From positions 62,001 through 126,000 of the forward strand of contig JACRIM010000039.1 of assembly GCA_016235815.1 (NCBI GenBank): a stretch of 64,000 bases of DNA, read 5' to 3'. This document shows, piece by piece, positions 25,875 through 34,029 of the stretch. The DNA is from Planctomycetota bacterium (GTDB taxonomy: Bacteria > Planctomycetota > Phycisphaerae > UBA1845 > UTPLA1). The notes beneath the pieces are model-generated. The model was not told where the DNA came from. It searched no databases and saw nothing but the letters and a program-made list of their open reading frames with translations. The position numbers and the translations under genes were made by a program. The first letter of the stretch is position 1. Each line of letters starts with the position of its first letter.

Positions 25875-27242
25875 TTACTTGATGTCGTAGTCCTTGATCT
25901 TGCGGTAAAGCGTGCGGGCGCCGATGCCGAGCTGCTTTGCCGCCTTCTCGCGATTGCCCTTGTGCTGCGCGAGGGCATGCTGAATGGCCATCATCTCCAG
26001 CTCGCGAAGGGTCACGTTGAACGGTCTCGGCTTCACCGGAACTATGTCGGTCGTCGCATTAATCGGTGGCGTCGCAGGCAGATCGCGCACGTCGATCTCG
26101 TCGGCCTCGCAAAACACGGTCATCTGGTTCACCACATTCTGCAACTCACGCACGTTGCCGGGCCAGTTGTAATTGTGCAACAGTCGCATCGCCTCGGGTG
26201 TGATGCGTTGGATGTTCTTGTTGTGCAGTTCGTTGGCCCGTTGCAGGAAGTGATAGACCAACGGAAGAATATCCTCGCGCCGGTCGCGAAGCGGCAAAAG
26301 GTTGATGTCGGCCTGATTCACGCGGAAAAAGAGATCCTCGCGAAACGCCTTCTTCTCCACCGCCTCCTTCAAGTCCTTGTTCGTCGCGGCGACGACGCGC
26401 ACATCCACCTTGATCGGCTTGCTCGAACCGACGCGCATCACATCACCGTTCTCCAGCACGCGAAGCAGCTTCGACTGCATTGCCGGGGCCATGTCACCGA
26501 TCTCGTCGAGAAAGATCGTCCCCCCATCGGCCTCCTCAAAGAAGCCACGGCGATCGGCGTGGGCATTGGTGAAGGAACCTCTCACGTGCCCGAACAGCTC
26601 TGATTCGAGAATCCCCTCGGAAATACCGGCGCAGTTCACCGGCACCCACGGCTTCTTTCGTCGATCGGAATTATTGTGAATCGCCCGTGCAATCAATTCC
26701 TTGCCCGTGCCCGACTCGCCGAAAATGAGGACGGTCAGTTTGGTGTTGGCCAGTCGCTTCGCGCGATAAATCACATTGTTCATCGCCCCGCTGACCGCAA
26801 TGATGCCTTCAAAGGTCACCGCCTTGTCGAGTTGATCCTTCATGACGTGGTTTTCACGAAGGGTGATCGCCTGCCGCGCCGCACGCAGCACGGCCACGCG
26901 AAGGGCATCCAGATCGAGCGGCTTCTGCAGGTAGTCGTAGGCTCCCCCCTCGATGATGGCGTCGCGGACCAGTTTCTCATCGCCATGGGCCGTAATGAGG
27001 ATGCCCTGCGTCCATGGACAGATCGTTCGAGACTGCTTGAGCACGTCCAAGCCTGACACGCTCCCGCCAAGGCGATGGTCGGTGACAATCACGTGCGGCG
27101 CGCGATTGCGGAGCGATTCAACGGCCTTCTCGCCGGAATCGACCAGTCGGCAGGCGTGTCCGGCGCGCTCAAGACCCTCCTTGATCGCTTCGCCGTGTGA
27201 GGCCTCGTCTTCGACAATCAATATGAACGCGGTGTCACTCAT
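25875..27242 (-). CDS. NtrC-family sigma54-dependent response regulator
   Basis: Predicted 455 residues in three domains. Receiver: EDE near 11-13 and phospho-Asp55 in IVTDHRLGG. AAA+ domain: Walker A GESGTGKE, Walker B GGTIFLDEIGD and the arginine-finger region. DNA-binding: Fis-type helix-turn-helix at the C-terminus (GNREKAAKQLGIGARTLYRKI). The loop that touches sigma54, normally GAFTGA, reads GSFTNA here. ATG 27242 gives the receiver start; a longer frame to 27449 is unlikely. No partner kinase is adjacent. It implies a sigma54 regulon, target unknown. Confidence 0.93.
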   Translation of the reverse strand: MSDTAFILIVEDEASHGEAIKEGLERAGHACRLVDSGEKAVESLRNRAPHVIVTDHRLGGSVSGLDVLKQSRTICPWTQGILITAHGDEKLVRDAIIEGGAYDYLQKPLDLDALRVAVLRAARQAITLRENHVMKDQLDKAVTFEGIIAVSGAMNNVIYRAKRLANTKLTVLIFGESGTGKELIARAIHNNSDRRKKPWVPVNCAGISEGILESELFGHVRGSFTNAHADRRGFFEEADGGTIFLDEIGDMAPAMQSKLLRVLENGDVMRVGSSKPIKVDVRVVAATNKDLKEAVEKKAFREDLFFRVNQADINLLPLRDRREDILPLVYHFLQRANELHNKNIQRITPEAMRLLHNYNWPGNVRELQNVVNQMTVFCEADEIDVRDLPATPPINATTDIVPVKPRPFNVTLRELEMMAIQHALAQHKGNREKAAKQLGIGARTLYRKIKDYDIK

Positions 27243-27301
27243 GGTCGGGGTACATGGTAGCGATGGCGTCTCGCAGCTTCCAGAAACCAAGCGATCGATG
27301 G

Positions 27302-28093
27302 TCAGGGCGCCGGCGGCAGATCCTTGATCTTTTTCGCCGGCACTCCGGCCCAGACTTCGTACTCGCCAATGGTGGTGAACGGCCGCACGATGGCTCCGCC
27401 GCCGACGATGGCCCCGCGTTTGATGGTGCAGCCTCCGTAAATGACGCATTCCGCGCCGATCAAGACGTCGTCTTCAATGACGGTTCGCGCCACGGTGACG
27501 GCATCACGATCCTGTGTATGCCCTGTGATCGACGTACCGAAGCCGATGACCACATTCTTGCCGATCGTCGTCAAATGCGGGTCGCCGAGGATGGGTTGCG
27601 TCACGTTGACTGATTTGCTCCGCGGTCCGATCGTGGCCCCGACGAACCACCGCAACGGCGGCAGACAAGTAAGCTGATAGACGAAAATCGCTGGAAACGG
27701 GGCTTCGTAGCGGGCCTTTGTAATCACGGAGATCAACGCGGCACGAATGAGTTGTCCGCCAGGCCGCGTGCCCGGTCGCAATTCAAACTTACCCTCTTTC
27801 GGATTGGGAATCGGCACTTTGAGCAAAATCAAGGCGGCAACATACGTCACGTTGAAGACGAGCATCCATAGCGTAATCGCCTGCCCCCAATCCCATGCCA
27901 TGCGAAAATCCGCATTCCAAATCGGTGTGGTCGGCCAACGGTTGAAGTACCGAAGCGTCACGGACGCAACTGCAAACGACGCAGACCAGATCGTCAGTTT
28001 GACGAACATTTCCAGTAACAAAAAGGCCTGCAGGCCCGGTCGGGCATCACGAGAAGAAGTTTGAGTCATGGTCGTCACATCATCTAAATTCAT
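27302..28093 (-). CDS. Membrane-anchored left-handed beta-helix (hexapeptide) protein A
   Basis: Predicted 263 residues. The first 110 residues contain three hydrophobic segments (LLLEMFVKLTIWSASFAVAS, LWMLVFNVTYVAALILL and PFPAIFVYQLTCLPPLRW). The C-terminal half is a hexapeptide-repeat helix (GDPHLTTIGKNVVIGFG, TVIEDDVLIGAECVIYGG, IKRGAIVGGGAIV), the acyl- or acetyltransferase fold. The catalytic histidine is not obvious. It is a close paralogue of the next gene upstream. Start set at ATG 28093 since longer frames give Arg-rich sequence. Possibly modifies a lipid or glycan at the membrane; substrate unknown. Confidence 0.75.
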   Translation of the reverse strand: MNLDDVTTMTQTSSRDARPGLQAFLLLEMFVKLTIWSASFAVASVTLRYFNRWPTTPIWNADFRMAWDWGQAITLWMLVFNVTYVAALILLKVPIPNPKEGKFELRPGTRPGGQLIRAALISVITKARYEAPFPAIFVYQLTCLPPLRWFVGATIGPRSKSVNVTQPILGDPHLTTIGKNVVIGFGTSITGHTQDRDAVTVARTVIEDDVLIGAECVIYGGCTIKRGAIVGGGAIVRPFTTIGEYEVWAGVPAKKIKDLPPAP

Positions 28094-28160
28094 CGTCGCC
28101 CTGCGCGAACGCACACGTTTCGATCGCGACGACGGCCCGATGGTACGACCAGTTCGGTGA

Positions 28161-28958
28161 CTAATCGACTGCGCAGGCGGACGACGCATCGGCCGCGGCC
28201 TCCGGGCCTCGCCGGCGTCGAGCCGGGTTGCCGGACCAGTACTCATTTTCCCCCACCACGGTGCCCGGAAGCACCACCGCGCCGCCGGCGATGCTCGCAC
28301 CTTTGCGGATATGCACGCCGGACATGACCGCATTCGCTCCAATGAGCACGTCGTCCTCGATTTCAGTGCGTTTAAAGACCACGCCGCCCTGATCCTGATA
28401 GTGCCCCGCGATGGTCGCCCCCACGCCGATGACGACGTTTCGCCCGAGCGAAACCATGTGCGGATCGACGATCATCGGCTGAGTGATATTCGCTGAGCCG
28501 CTGCGCGGGCCGAGAGTAGGTCCAACCAGCCAGCGCATCGGCGGCAGGCAGGAAATCTGATAGACCAGAAAGGCGGGGAACGGCGCCTCATGCCGGGCTT
28601 TCGTGAGCACCGCGATCAGCGCCGACCAGAGAACATGCCGATCCGGCGGCTGCCCGGCGCGAAGTTCGTATCGCCCTTCGCGCGGTGTCGGAATCGGCAG
28701 CCGAAGAACGACAAGTAACGCGACATACACAACGTTGTAGAGCAGCACCCACTTTGACAACACCTGGCTCCATTGCCACGCGAGGTCAAACGTCGCTCCG
28801 ACCAGACTCGCCGTCGGCCACATTCCCCATTGTGTGAACAACGCCGTCGTGATGGCCAGCGACCCCGACCAAAGGCCGAGCCGGACAAAGGTATCGAGTG
28901 CGAGAAAGGCAAGAATGCCGTACTTGGCGTCGCCGGGTTTTGCGTTGACGGTGGACAT
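28161..28958 (-). CDS. Membrane-anchored left-handed beta-helix (hexapeptide) protein B
   Basis: Predicted 265 residues and collinear with protein A: matched membrane segments, a shared TKARHEAPFPAFLVYQ region (TKARYEAPFPAIFVYQ in A), shared GPRSGSANITQP (GPRSKSVNVTQP in A) and the hexapeptide coils (RTEIEDDVLIGANAVMSG). The start ATG 28958 has CCGGAG about eight bases upstream. It lies 67 bases upstream of A on the same strand. The pair looks like a tandem duplication, perhaps forming a heteromer since such helices trimerise. Confidence 0.78.
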   Translation of the reverse strand: MSTVNAKPGDAKYGILAFLALDTFVRLGLWSGSLAITTALFTQWGMWPTASLVGATFDLAWQWSQVLSKWVLLYNVVYVALLVVLRLPIPTPREGRYELRAGQPPDRHVLWSALIAVLTKARHEAPFPAFLVYQISCLPPMRWLVGPTLGPRSGSANITQPMIVDPHMVSLGRNVVIGVGATIAGHYQDQGGVVFKRTEIEDDVLIGANAVMSGVHIRKGASIAGGAVVLPGTVVGENEYWSGNPARRRRGPEAAADASSACAVD

Positions 28959-29038
28959 GGTGCATCTCCGGTTGCGGGCAAGACACAAGCCCGCGCTGCG
29001 GCGAAGCGTCACGCGGCGCGGCCGAATTGTCCAGCGGA

Positions 29039-30082
29039 TTACCAGCTCCCCGTCATGTAGAGGCTCAAGACTGCCAATATCGAGGCCGGCAGCAACGCTG
29101 CGGCCAATGCGGCGGCACTCGCCAGCCGCCATGGACGAGGCAAACGAAGGTAATCGCGCAAAGGCACGCCGATGAAATAGACCACAGAGCCATAGGCCGT
29201 CGCCACGATCGCGAAATAGGCGCCCAGCTCAAGTGGCGACAAGTCCGTAATGATGAGCGCGCTTCCCGGGGGTGGCGGCCAGCCGCGGCCGATCCCCGGG
29301 AAAAAGGGAATCGGTCCTCGAAAACTGGAAAATGGCAGCGTCGCCGCTGCGAACATGAGCAGCAGGAATCCCCAAAAGCACATCGCAGGCGTTGCATAGG
29401 CGGCGACGCGAATCAGTTGCGCCCGCCGAACCCGTGTCCGGGACAATGTCTGATGCAACGCAGACAGTATTACAACGATTCCAAGTACACCGAGGACCAT
29501 TCCCGTCGGAATCAGCCAAAACCGATAGTCAAACGTTGCCAACCAATCCAAAATTGGCCGGTGTGGATGCAAGCTAAGCCGGTCAAGTTGAAAGTGCGTG
29601 CGAACCTGCCATGGTTGGTTGTACAGAATGGACCTTGGCCAAATGATCGGCTGCGTTGTGTAGTTAATGACCGGAACAAGCGCGTGGACCAGCCCCTGCG
29701 TCGTAATAAAAAAAAGTACCAGCGACGCGGGTACGGTTACCGCGATAAAGAGCAACAGCGATCCAACGTGCACCCGCTCGTGAATCGATACATGCCGCCA
29801 AAACGACGTCGGCCACAGGCACTTCCACGCCGTTTTCATCCAGGCTCGAAATGGCCGCCGCCGCCACGCGTGTTCGAACAAAAACTCGTCGTGCCGTTCG
29901 GCGCGGTCGAGGACCTCCGCCCACTCAAACGTCAACCCGCACTCAGGGCATCGCGGCGTCGACAACGTGCGCAGGTTGTAATCACACCGCGCGCAGAGTA
30001 CATCATGTTGTATCGCGCTCCAGTCAGGCGATCCGTCGGGAAGCCGCGCGGGGAGTTCCTGCTGACCTGACGGGTTTTCCAT
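29039..30082 (-). CDS. Multi-pass membrane protein with N-terminal zinc ribbon
   Basis: Predicted 347 residues. Near the N-terminus CARCDYNLRTL and CPECGL form a four-cysteine ribbon, a looser relative of the CGYDLTGN ribbons elsewhere in the window. Four or five hydrophobic helices follow (LLLFIAVTVPASLVLFF, LGVLGIVVILSA, FWGFLLLMFAAAT, FAIVATAYGSVVYFIG, AAALAAALLPASILAVLS). Function unknown. Start ATG 30082 (MENPSGQQEL) lies inside the 3' end of mutY, so the genes overlap by 59 bases in different frames; ATG 30124 is an alternative start. Confidence 0.72.
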   Translation of the reverse strand: MENPSGQQELPARLPDGSPDWSAIQHDVLCARCDYNLRTLSTPRCPECGLTFEWAEVLDRAERHDEFLFEHAWRRRPFRAWMKTAWKCLWPTSFWRHVSIHERVHVGSLLLFIAVTVPASLVLFFITTQGLVHALVPVINYTTQPIIWPRSILYNQPWQVRTHFQLDRLSLHPHRPILDWLATFDYRFWLIPTGMVLGVLGIVVILSALHQTLSRTRVRRAQLIRVAAYATPAMCFWGFLLLMFAAATLPFSSFRGPIPFFPGIGRGWPPPPGSALIITDLSPLELGAYFAIVATAYGSVVYFIGVPLRDYLRLPRPWRLASAAALAAALLPASILAVLSLYMTGSW

Positions 30083-31217
30083 GCCGTGATTGTCGCCGGG
30101 AGATCGATCGCGTACCACGATCATTCGATTCGCCCGCGCCAAGCGCCTCGGCGATACGGCGCATGGCCTGCGAGATTCCGAGTTTGCTGAATTGCGCCAA
30201 CGTGACCCATCGTAGGTCGGCATTCATCGAGTCGGCCGCCTCAGTACCCTGCAACGAGCATCGGTATCCCGTGAATCGAATAAGCCGGTGGCTCAATTGG
30301 TGATTCGAAACGCAAAATGGCTGAGTTGAAACGGTGCAACGTGGAACACCAAGCGACCGCGCCAATCGGCGGACTGCTTCGACCGTAGCAGCACCACTTA
30401 CCTGCGCGGACGGCAACTCCCACAAACCGCCCCAAAGCCCGTCGCTCGGTCGTCGGCGAATCAGCCATCGATCGTCTGCGCAAATCGCCGCGACGATGTG
30501 AGTCTCATGACGTACCACGGCCTTCGCTGACTTCCTCGGCAACTCCGCGACCGTCTGCGCCTTGCGCGCTGCACACTGAGCTTGCAGAGGGCATATGTCA
30601 CACCGCGCCGTCGCACCTGGTGTACATACTGTGGCGCCAAGCTCCATGATGGCTTGGTTGTAATCACCGCACCGGCGCGCCGGGGCATGGGAATCGGCGA
30701 TCCCCCAAAGTCGATTGACCGTGGCGGGTTTGCGAACGTCGTCCGAAATGTTGAACAGCCGGGTCAGCACACGGATCACGTTGCCATCCACCACCGCCGC
30801 CCGGCGACCGAAGCAAATCGACGCAATCGCCGCCGCCGTGTAGCGGCCGATCCCGGGCAGCGTGCGAAGCGCCTCGACCGAGTCGGGGAATCGCCCATCG
30901 TGTTCTCGCACGATCTCCGCCGCCGCCTTATGCAGATTTCGGGCACGACTGTAATAACCCAGGCCAGCCCAGAGCTTCAGGACGGCATCGATCCGGGCAG
31001 CAGCAAGGACATGAACTGTCGGAAATCGTCGTACGAACCGCTCGTAGTACGGCATGACCGTTGCCACCTGTGTTTGCTGGAGCATGATCTCGCTGAGCCA
31101 GACGGCATAGGGGTCTTTCGAACGCCGCCAGGGTAGATCGCGACCGTTCCGGTCGTACCACGCCAACAGCTTGCGCTGGAGGGTTTGCTGACGTTTCGTT
31201 ACGGCGGCGGCATTCAT
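30024..31217 (-). CDS. mutY: A/G-specific adenine glycosylase MutY
   Basis: Predicted 397-residue base-excision enzyme that removes adenine opposite 8-oxoguanine. Catalytic Glu43 (SEIMLQQTQV) and Asp144 (VVDGNVIRV), the helix-hairpin-helix LPGIGRYTAAAI (119-130) and four cluster cysteines (198, 206, 209, 215) are present. The first cluster spacing is C-X7-C where C-X6-C is usual. The C-terminal domain is NUDIX-like, as expected for the 8-oxoG-reading part. Start is ATG 31217; much longer frames upstream are Arg/Ser-rich and overlap the opposite lipoprotein gene. It is first in the long minus-strand run. Confidence 0.92.
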   Translation of the reverse strand: MNAAAVTKRQQTLQRKLLAWYDRNGRDLPWRRSKDPYAVWLSEIMLQQTQVATVMPYYERFVRRFPTVHVLAAARIDAVLKLWAGLGYYSRARNLHKAAAEIVREHDGRFPDSVEALRTLPGIGRYTAAAIASICFGRRAAVVDGNVIRVLTRLFNISDDVRKPATVNRLWGIADSHAPARRCGDYNQAIMELGATVCTPGATARCDICPLQAQCAARKAQTVAELPRKSAKAVVRHETHIVAAICADDRWLIRRRPSDGLWGGLWELPSAQVSGAATVEAVRRLARSLGVPRCTVSTQPFCVSNHQLSHRLIRFTGYRCSLQGTEAADSMNADLRWVTLAQFSKLGISQAMRRIAEALGAGESNDRGTRSISRRQSRHGKPVRSAGTPRAASRRIA

Positions 31218-31509
31218 CGCGGGCGTGATTCTAGCCAACCGTTCTCGTTGACGATGAAACCCGGCGGCATCAGGCGCAAAAACCGCGCCCGGCCGATTTG
31301 TTGCGGTGGCCGGACGACCGGGGCCGACGAATACAGTTGAAAGACCGTTGGCGGAGCCGCCGGTTTGATGCAAGGCCCCGGCTTGCCCACGCGAAAACGA
31401 GGTTCTATACTGCGATCCCTCGCATGCGGGTGACCCGCCCGTGCCACACGGGCTGGTGGGGTTGGTGCCCGCAGAATACTCGCGTCCGCTTGTATTGGAG
31501 AAGAATACC

Positions 31510-31776
31510 ATGTCGCCACGTAAGACCCTGAAGTTGGCTCGGATCGGCAAACGTGTCTTGATCGTGTTGGCCGCGTTGCCACTGCTACAGACCACCGGCT
31601 GCGATTTGCTCGGGATCAGCGGGTTCTTTGCGCAAGACTTCACCCAAAACCTCGCATTCGGTTTACTCACCAACGTGGTACGCGGAACGACGTCCACCCT
31701 CTCTGCGTTCTTTCCGTCAGCTGATTTCCTGCAGGCCATGCTTGGCGGCAACCTCACGCAATTCGTTAGAAACTAA
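31510..31776 (+). CDS. Small predicted lipoprotein 1 of a tandem pair
   Basis: An 88-residue exported protein with a basic N-terminus (KTLKLARIGKR), a hydrophobic core (VLIVLAALPLL) and a lipobox ending in TTGC near residue 31. The mature part is only about 57 residues, hydrophobic and without recognised motifs. ATG 31510 follows GGAGAAG. A paralogue follows 24 bases downstream with the same RIG..ILAALPL leader, so the two are a tandem duplication and one operon. Function unknown. Confidence 0.7.
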   Translation: MSPRKTLKLARIGKRVLIVLAALPLLQTTGCDLLGISGFFAQDFTQNLAFGLLTNVVRGTTSTLSAFFPSADFLQAMLGGNLTQFVRN

Positions 31777-31800
31777 CCCGGGCTACCCCCTGAGGCGGAC

Positions 31801-32091
31801 ATGACTTACAAACGATTCCGTAAGATTCGGCGCATCGGCATCATTCTCGCGGCCCTGCCCCTGATGCAGGCCGGCGCCTGCATCACGGGCCTTAATCAGG
31901 TCGCGGGCAACACGCTTAATTCGATTCCCTCGGTTACGTTCAACGCGGCCCTTAGCACGGCCTTGCTGCCCGCGCAAGTTCTTCTCGCCCTTCTCACCGG
32001 AGGCTTCGGCGGTGGCAATCTCGGCGGCGGCAGCGGTATTGGCGGAGGTGGAATCGGTGGCGGTGGAATCGGCGGCGGCGGTGGCATCTAG
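31801..32091 (+). CDS. Small predicted lipoprotein 2 with glycine-rich tail
   Basis: A 96-residue exported protein. The leader KIRRIGIILAALPLMQAGAC parallels lipoprotein 1, with a lipobox cysteine at residue 27. The mature part has a hydrophobic middle and from about residue 66 a glycine-rich repeat tail (GFGGGNLGGGSGIGGGG and onward), which should be flexible. GAGGCGG precedes the ATG. A strong intrinsic terminator follows at 32121. Role unknown; Gly-rich lipoproteins of this kind can be surface-coating (inference). Confidence 0.72.
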   Translation: MTYKRFRKIRRIGIILAALPLMQAGACITGLNQVAGNTLNSIPSVTFNAALSTALLPAQVLLALLTGGFGGGNLGGGSGIGGGGIGGGGIGGGGGI

Positions 32092-32118
32092 CCGCGGTCG
32101 CAAGAAACGAATGTCAAA

Positions 32119-32715
32119 TCAGCCCGGTGCCCTGGCGCCGGGCTTTTTCTTGGAAACGCCCTCTTCATCGCCGTGATCACCGGCGATCTCGTCCATCACC
32201 TTCGTGAGAATTTGTCCGTCGCAGAAGCCGCCCTTGGAGATGAAGAACAGGCTGGCCCGCGTGATGTCGGCGTCGGACAGGCCCGCCTCCTTCAAAACAT
32301 GCCGCGCGACGATGAAGTCGCGCTGGGATGCGCCTTTGCGGGCCGACATCAGCGTCTTCTCGAATTTCTTGAAAAAGCCGACCATCGTGAGTTGCTTGAG
32401 AATGGCGGCCTCGTCGCGGGCGATGTCTTCGCAGCGCGGCATCTTCATCACATCGCGCGCCGTTTCGCCCGGGGCCAGTTCAAACCAGACGATGCCGGCT
32501 CGCAGCTTTTCATACAGATCGGCCGGAAGCGCGGTGACGACATGGTGAAAGCGCTGCTCGGGCAGCAGTCCGGCGAAGTCCGGCGATGTAATGACGACGT
32601 TTGTACCTTTGTAATGGATGCCATCCCCGACCTCGACCTTGACGTCGGTGAACTTCGACGCGAGGGAATCGGTGAGTCGTTTCTGAATCGTGGGGAATTC
32701 TTTCGCGGCAAGCAT
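32119..32715 (-). CDS. BolA-like N-terminal domain protein, function uncertain
   Basis: Predicted 198 residues. The first 90 residues pattern like BolA: IQKRLTDSLASKFTDVKVEV, then NVVITSPDFAGLLPEQRFHHVV, and an acidic end, which resembles the BolA helix-strand-HxR arrangement. The remaining 100 residues (MKMPRCEDIARDEAAILK onward) are helical and unlike BolA, with a lysine-rich terminus. It might act with iron-sulfur or redox proteins as BolA does, but this is a weak similarity seen by eye. Start ATG 32715 has AAAGGG eight bases upstream; longer frames are shadows. Confidence 0.6.
   Translation of the reverse strand: MLAAKEFPTIQKRLTDSLASKFTDVKVEVGDGIHYKGTNVVITSPDFAGLLPEQRFHHVVTALPADLYEKLRAGIVWFELAPGETARDVMKMPRCEDIARDEAAILKQLTMVGFFKKFEKTLMSARKGASQRDFIVARHVLKEAGLSDADITRASLFFISKGGFCDGQILTKVMDEIAGDHGDEEGVSKKKPGARAPG
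32121..32148 (+). terminator. Intrinsic terminator after the tandem lipoprotein genes
   Basis: AGCCCGG (32121-32127) pairs with CCGGGCT (32138-32144), with further pairing inside, then TTTTTC. The hairpin lies within the last codons of the convergent gene on the minus strand, so termination signal and coding sequence overlap. Confidence 0.75.
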
Positions 32716-32920
32716 GATCAGCCCTTTGAACGTGAGTGGTCCGCGGCGTTCGAGACACGAGCCGATTATAGCCGGGCCGCCGCGCGATCCAAGACTCGAT
32801 TCGACTCGTTTCCCGGCGGCTGCGTCCGAGAAAACAAATCCCGCGTCCAGCACTCCCCCGCCCTGCCGTATTTTCAATTGCCTGTGAGTTGCGCGCATCG
32901 TAGACTGGCGTCCTCTCGCC

Positions 32921-33715
32921 GTGGTAATGCCCTTGCAACGACATCGCACCAAATTGTCCGCTCTTCTTATCCTCGCGCCTGTGGCGTGGTGTTCCTGCGA
33001 ACAACCGCCCGTCGTGGAGAGCGGCGCGGACGGTGCGTTCACGATTCGCACGACTGAGATTCTCGATCGATGCGTTGATGCCTATGCAACGGCGCGCACG
33101 CTCACGGCGACCGGCGTGCTTCGCGACTATCGCACCGAGAACCGACGCATCGTGCCGATCCGATGGGACCTGGCAAGGCCCGGCCGGTGCCGGTTGCAGA
33201 TCGACATGGACGCGGCCATCGTGATCGGCGATGCGTGGTGGATCTACGATGCCGAAAGCGGGCAGTACAAGAAGCGCAAGAGCTTCACGCGGACGCCGAT
33301 GGAGACGGCCGGTTACCTCCTTTCGCGCGGGGTGTCATTCCTGACGCCGGCCGTGTTTGCCCGGGGCGAAGCGGCGTTTGGAAAGAGCCGGGCCCGCGGG
33401 TATGTCGATTGGAAATTGCTCGGCGTGGCGTGGATGTATGAGCGACCGTGCTATGTGCTGACCAAGTCGGCCACGGGCAAGGCGACGACGAGCATCCTGC
33501 GTGTGTGGATCGATCAGGATTCGTACCTCGTGCGCGGATGGGATGTGGTCGAGCCGGGCGACGACGGGCGGGAACAGACGATCCTGGCGTGCATGTATCA
33601 TGAGCTGACGGTGAACGCGGGCCAGGGGCCGGCGACCTACGAATTGACGGCCCCGACGGCGTTGGGGAAGCCGCCCGAACCGCGGGCGACGGGCGGGAAG
33701 GAACCACCACGATGA
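32921..33715 (+). CDS. Predicted lipoprotein with LolA/DUF2092-like fold
   Basis: A 264-residue exported protein. The leader KLSALLILAPVAWCSC suggests a lipoprotein with the modified cysteine near residue 24-26. The body (ILDRCVDAYATARTLTATG, WDLARPGRCRLQ, AWWIYDAESGQY, VWIDQDSYLVRGWDV) follows the beta-rich half-barrel pattern of LolA-like lipid-binding proteins common in this phylum. GTG 32921 or ATG 32927 could start it. Its stop overlaps the YhbY start (ATGA), so the two are translationally coupled although functionally unlike. Confidence 0.7.
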   Translation: MVMPLQRHRTKLSALLILAPVAWCSCEQPPVVESGADGAFTIRTTEILDRCVDAYATARTLTATGVLRDYRTENRRIVPIRWDLARPGRCRLQIDMDAAIVIGDAWWIYDAESGQYKKRKSFTRTPMETAGYLLSRGVSFLTPAVFARGEAAFGKSRARGYVDWKLLGVAWMYERPCYVLTKSATGKATTSILRVWIDQDSYLVRGWDVVEPGDDGREQTILACMYHELTVNAGQGPATYELTAPTALGKPPEPRATGGKEPPR

Positions 33716-34002
33716 CCGGCAGCGAGCGACGGACGTTAATGACGCGGGCCAACACAATGAATCCGCAGGTGACGGTCGGCAAGGCCGGGCTGACGGAGGC
33801 GGTGATTGCACAGATTCGCGGCGTCCTCGCGGGAGTTGATCTGCTGAAGATCCGCCTGCCGAAGGAGTCGGACGGAGACGAGTTGGCCGGGCAGATCGCG
33901 GCGGGCGTGCCGTGCGAGGTTGTGGGTCGTCGGGGGTTCACGGTGGTGGTGACGAAGGCGGGCGATGGCACGGGTGGGGAAACCGCGGATGTCGCGGAGT
34001 GA
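33712..34002 (+). CDS. yhbY: YhbY/CRM-domain RNA-binding protein
   Basis: A 96-residue protein of the YhbY family, which binds pre-50S ribosomal particles in E. coli. The signature layout is clear: SERRTLMTRANTMNPQV, VGKAGLTEAVI, LLKIRLPKES and a GRRGFTVVV end replacing the usual GR.lvLyR. Full domain length is present. Start ATG 33712 overlaps the upstream lipoprotein stop. The C-terminal ten residues are a Gly/Glu tail. Directly after the stop the dispersed repeat begins. Confidence 0.88.
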   Translation: MTGSERRTLMTRANTMNPQVTVGKAGLTEAVIAQIRGVLAGVDLLKIRLPKESDGDELAGQIAAGVPCEVVGRRGFTVVVTKAGDGTGGETADVAE

Positions 34003-34029
34003 TGCGGATTTGGTTTGGAATGATGAGAG

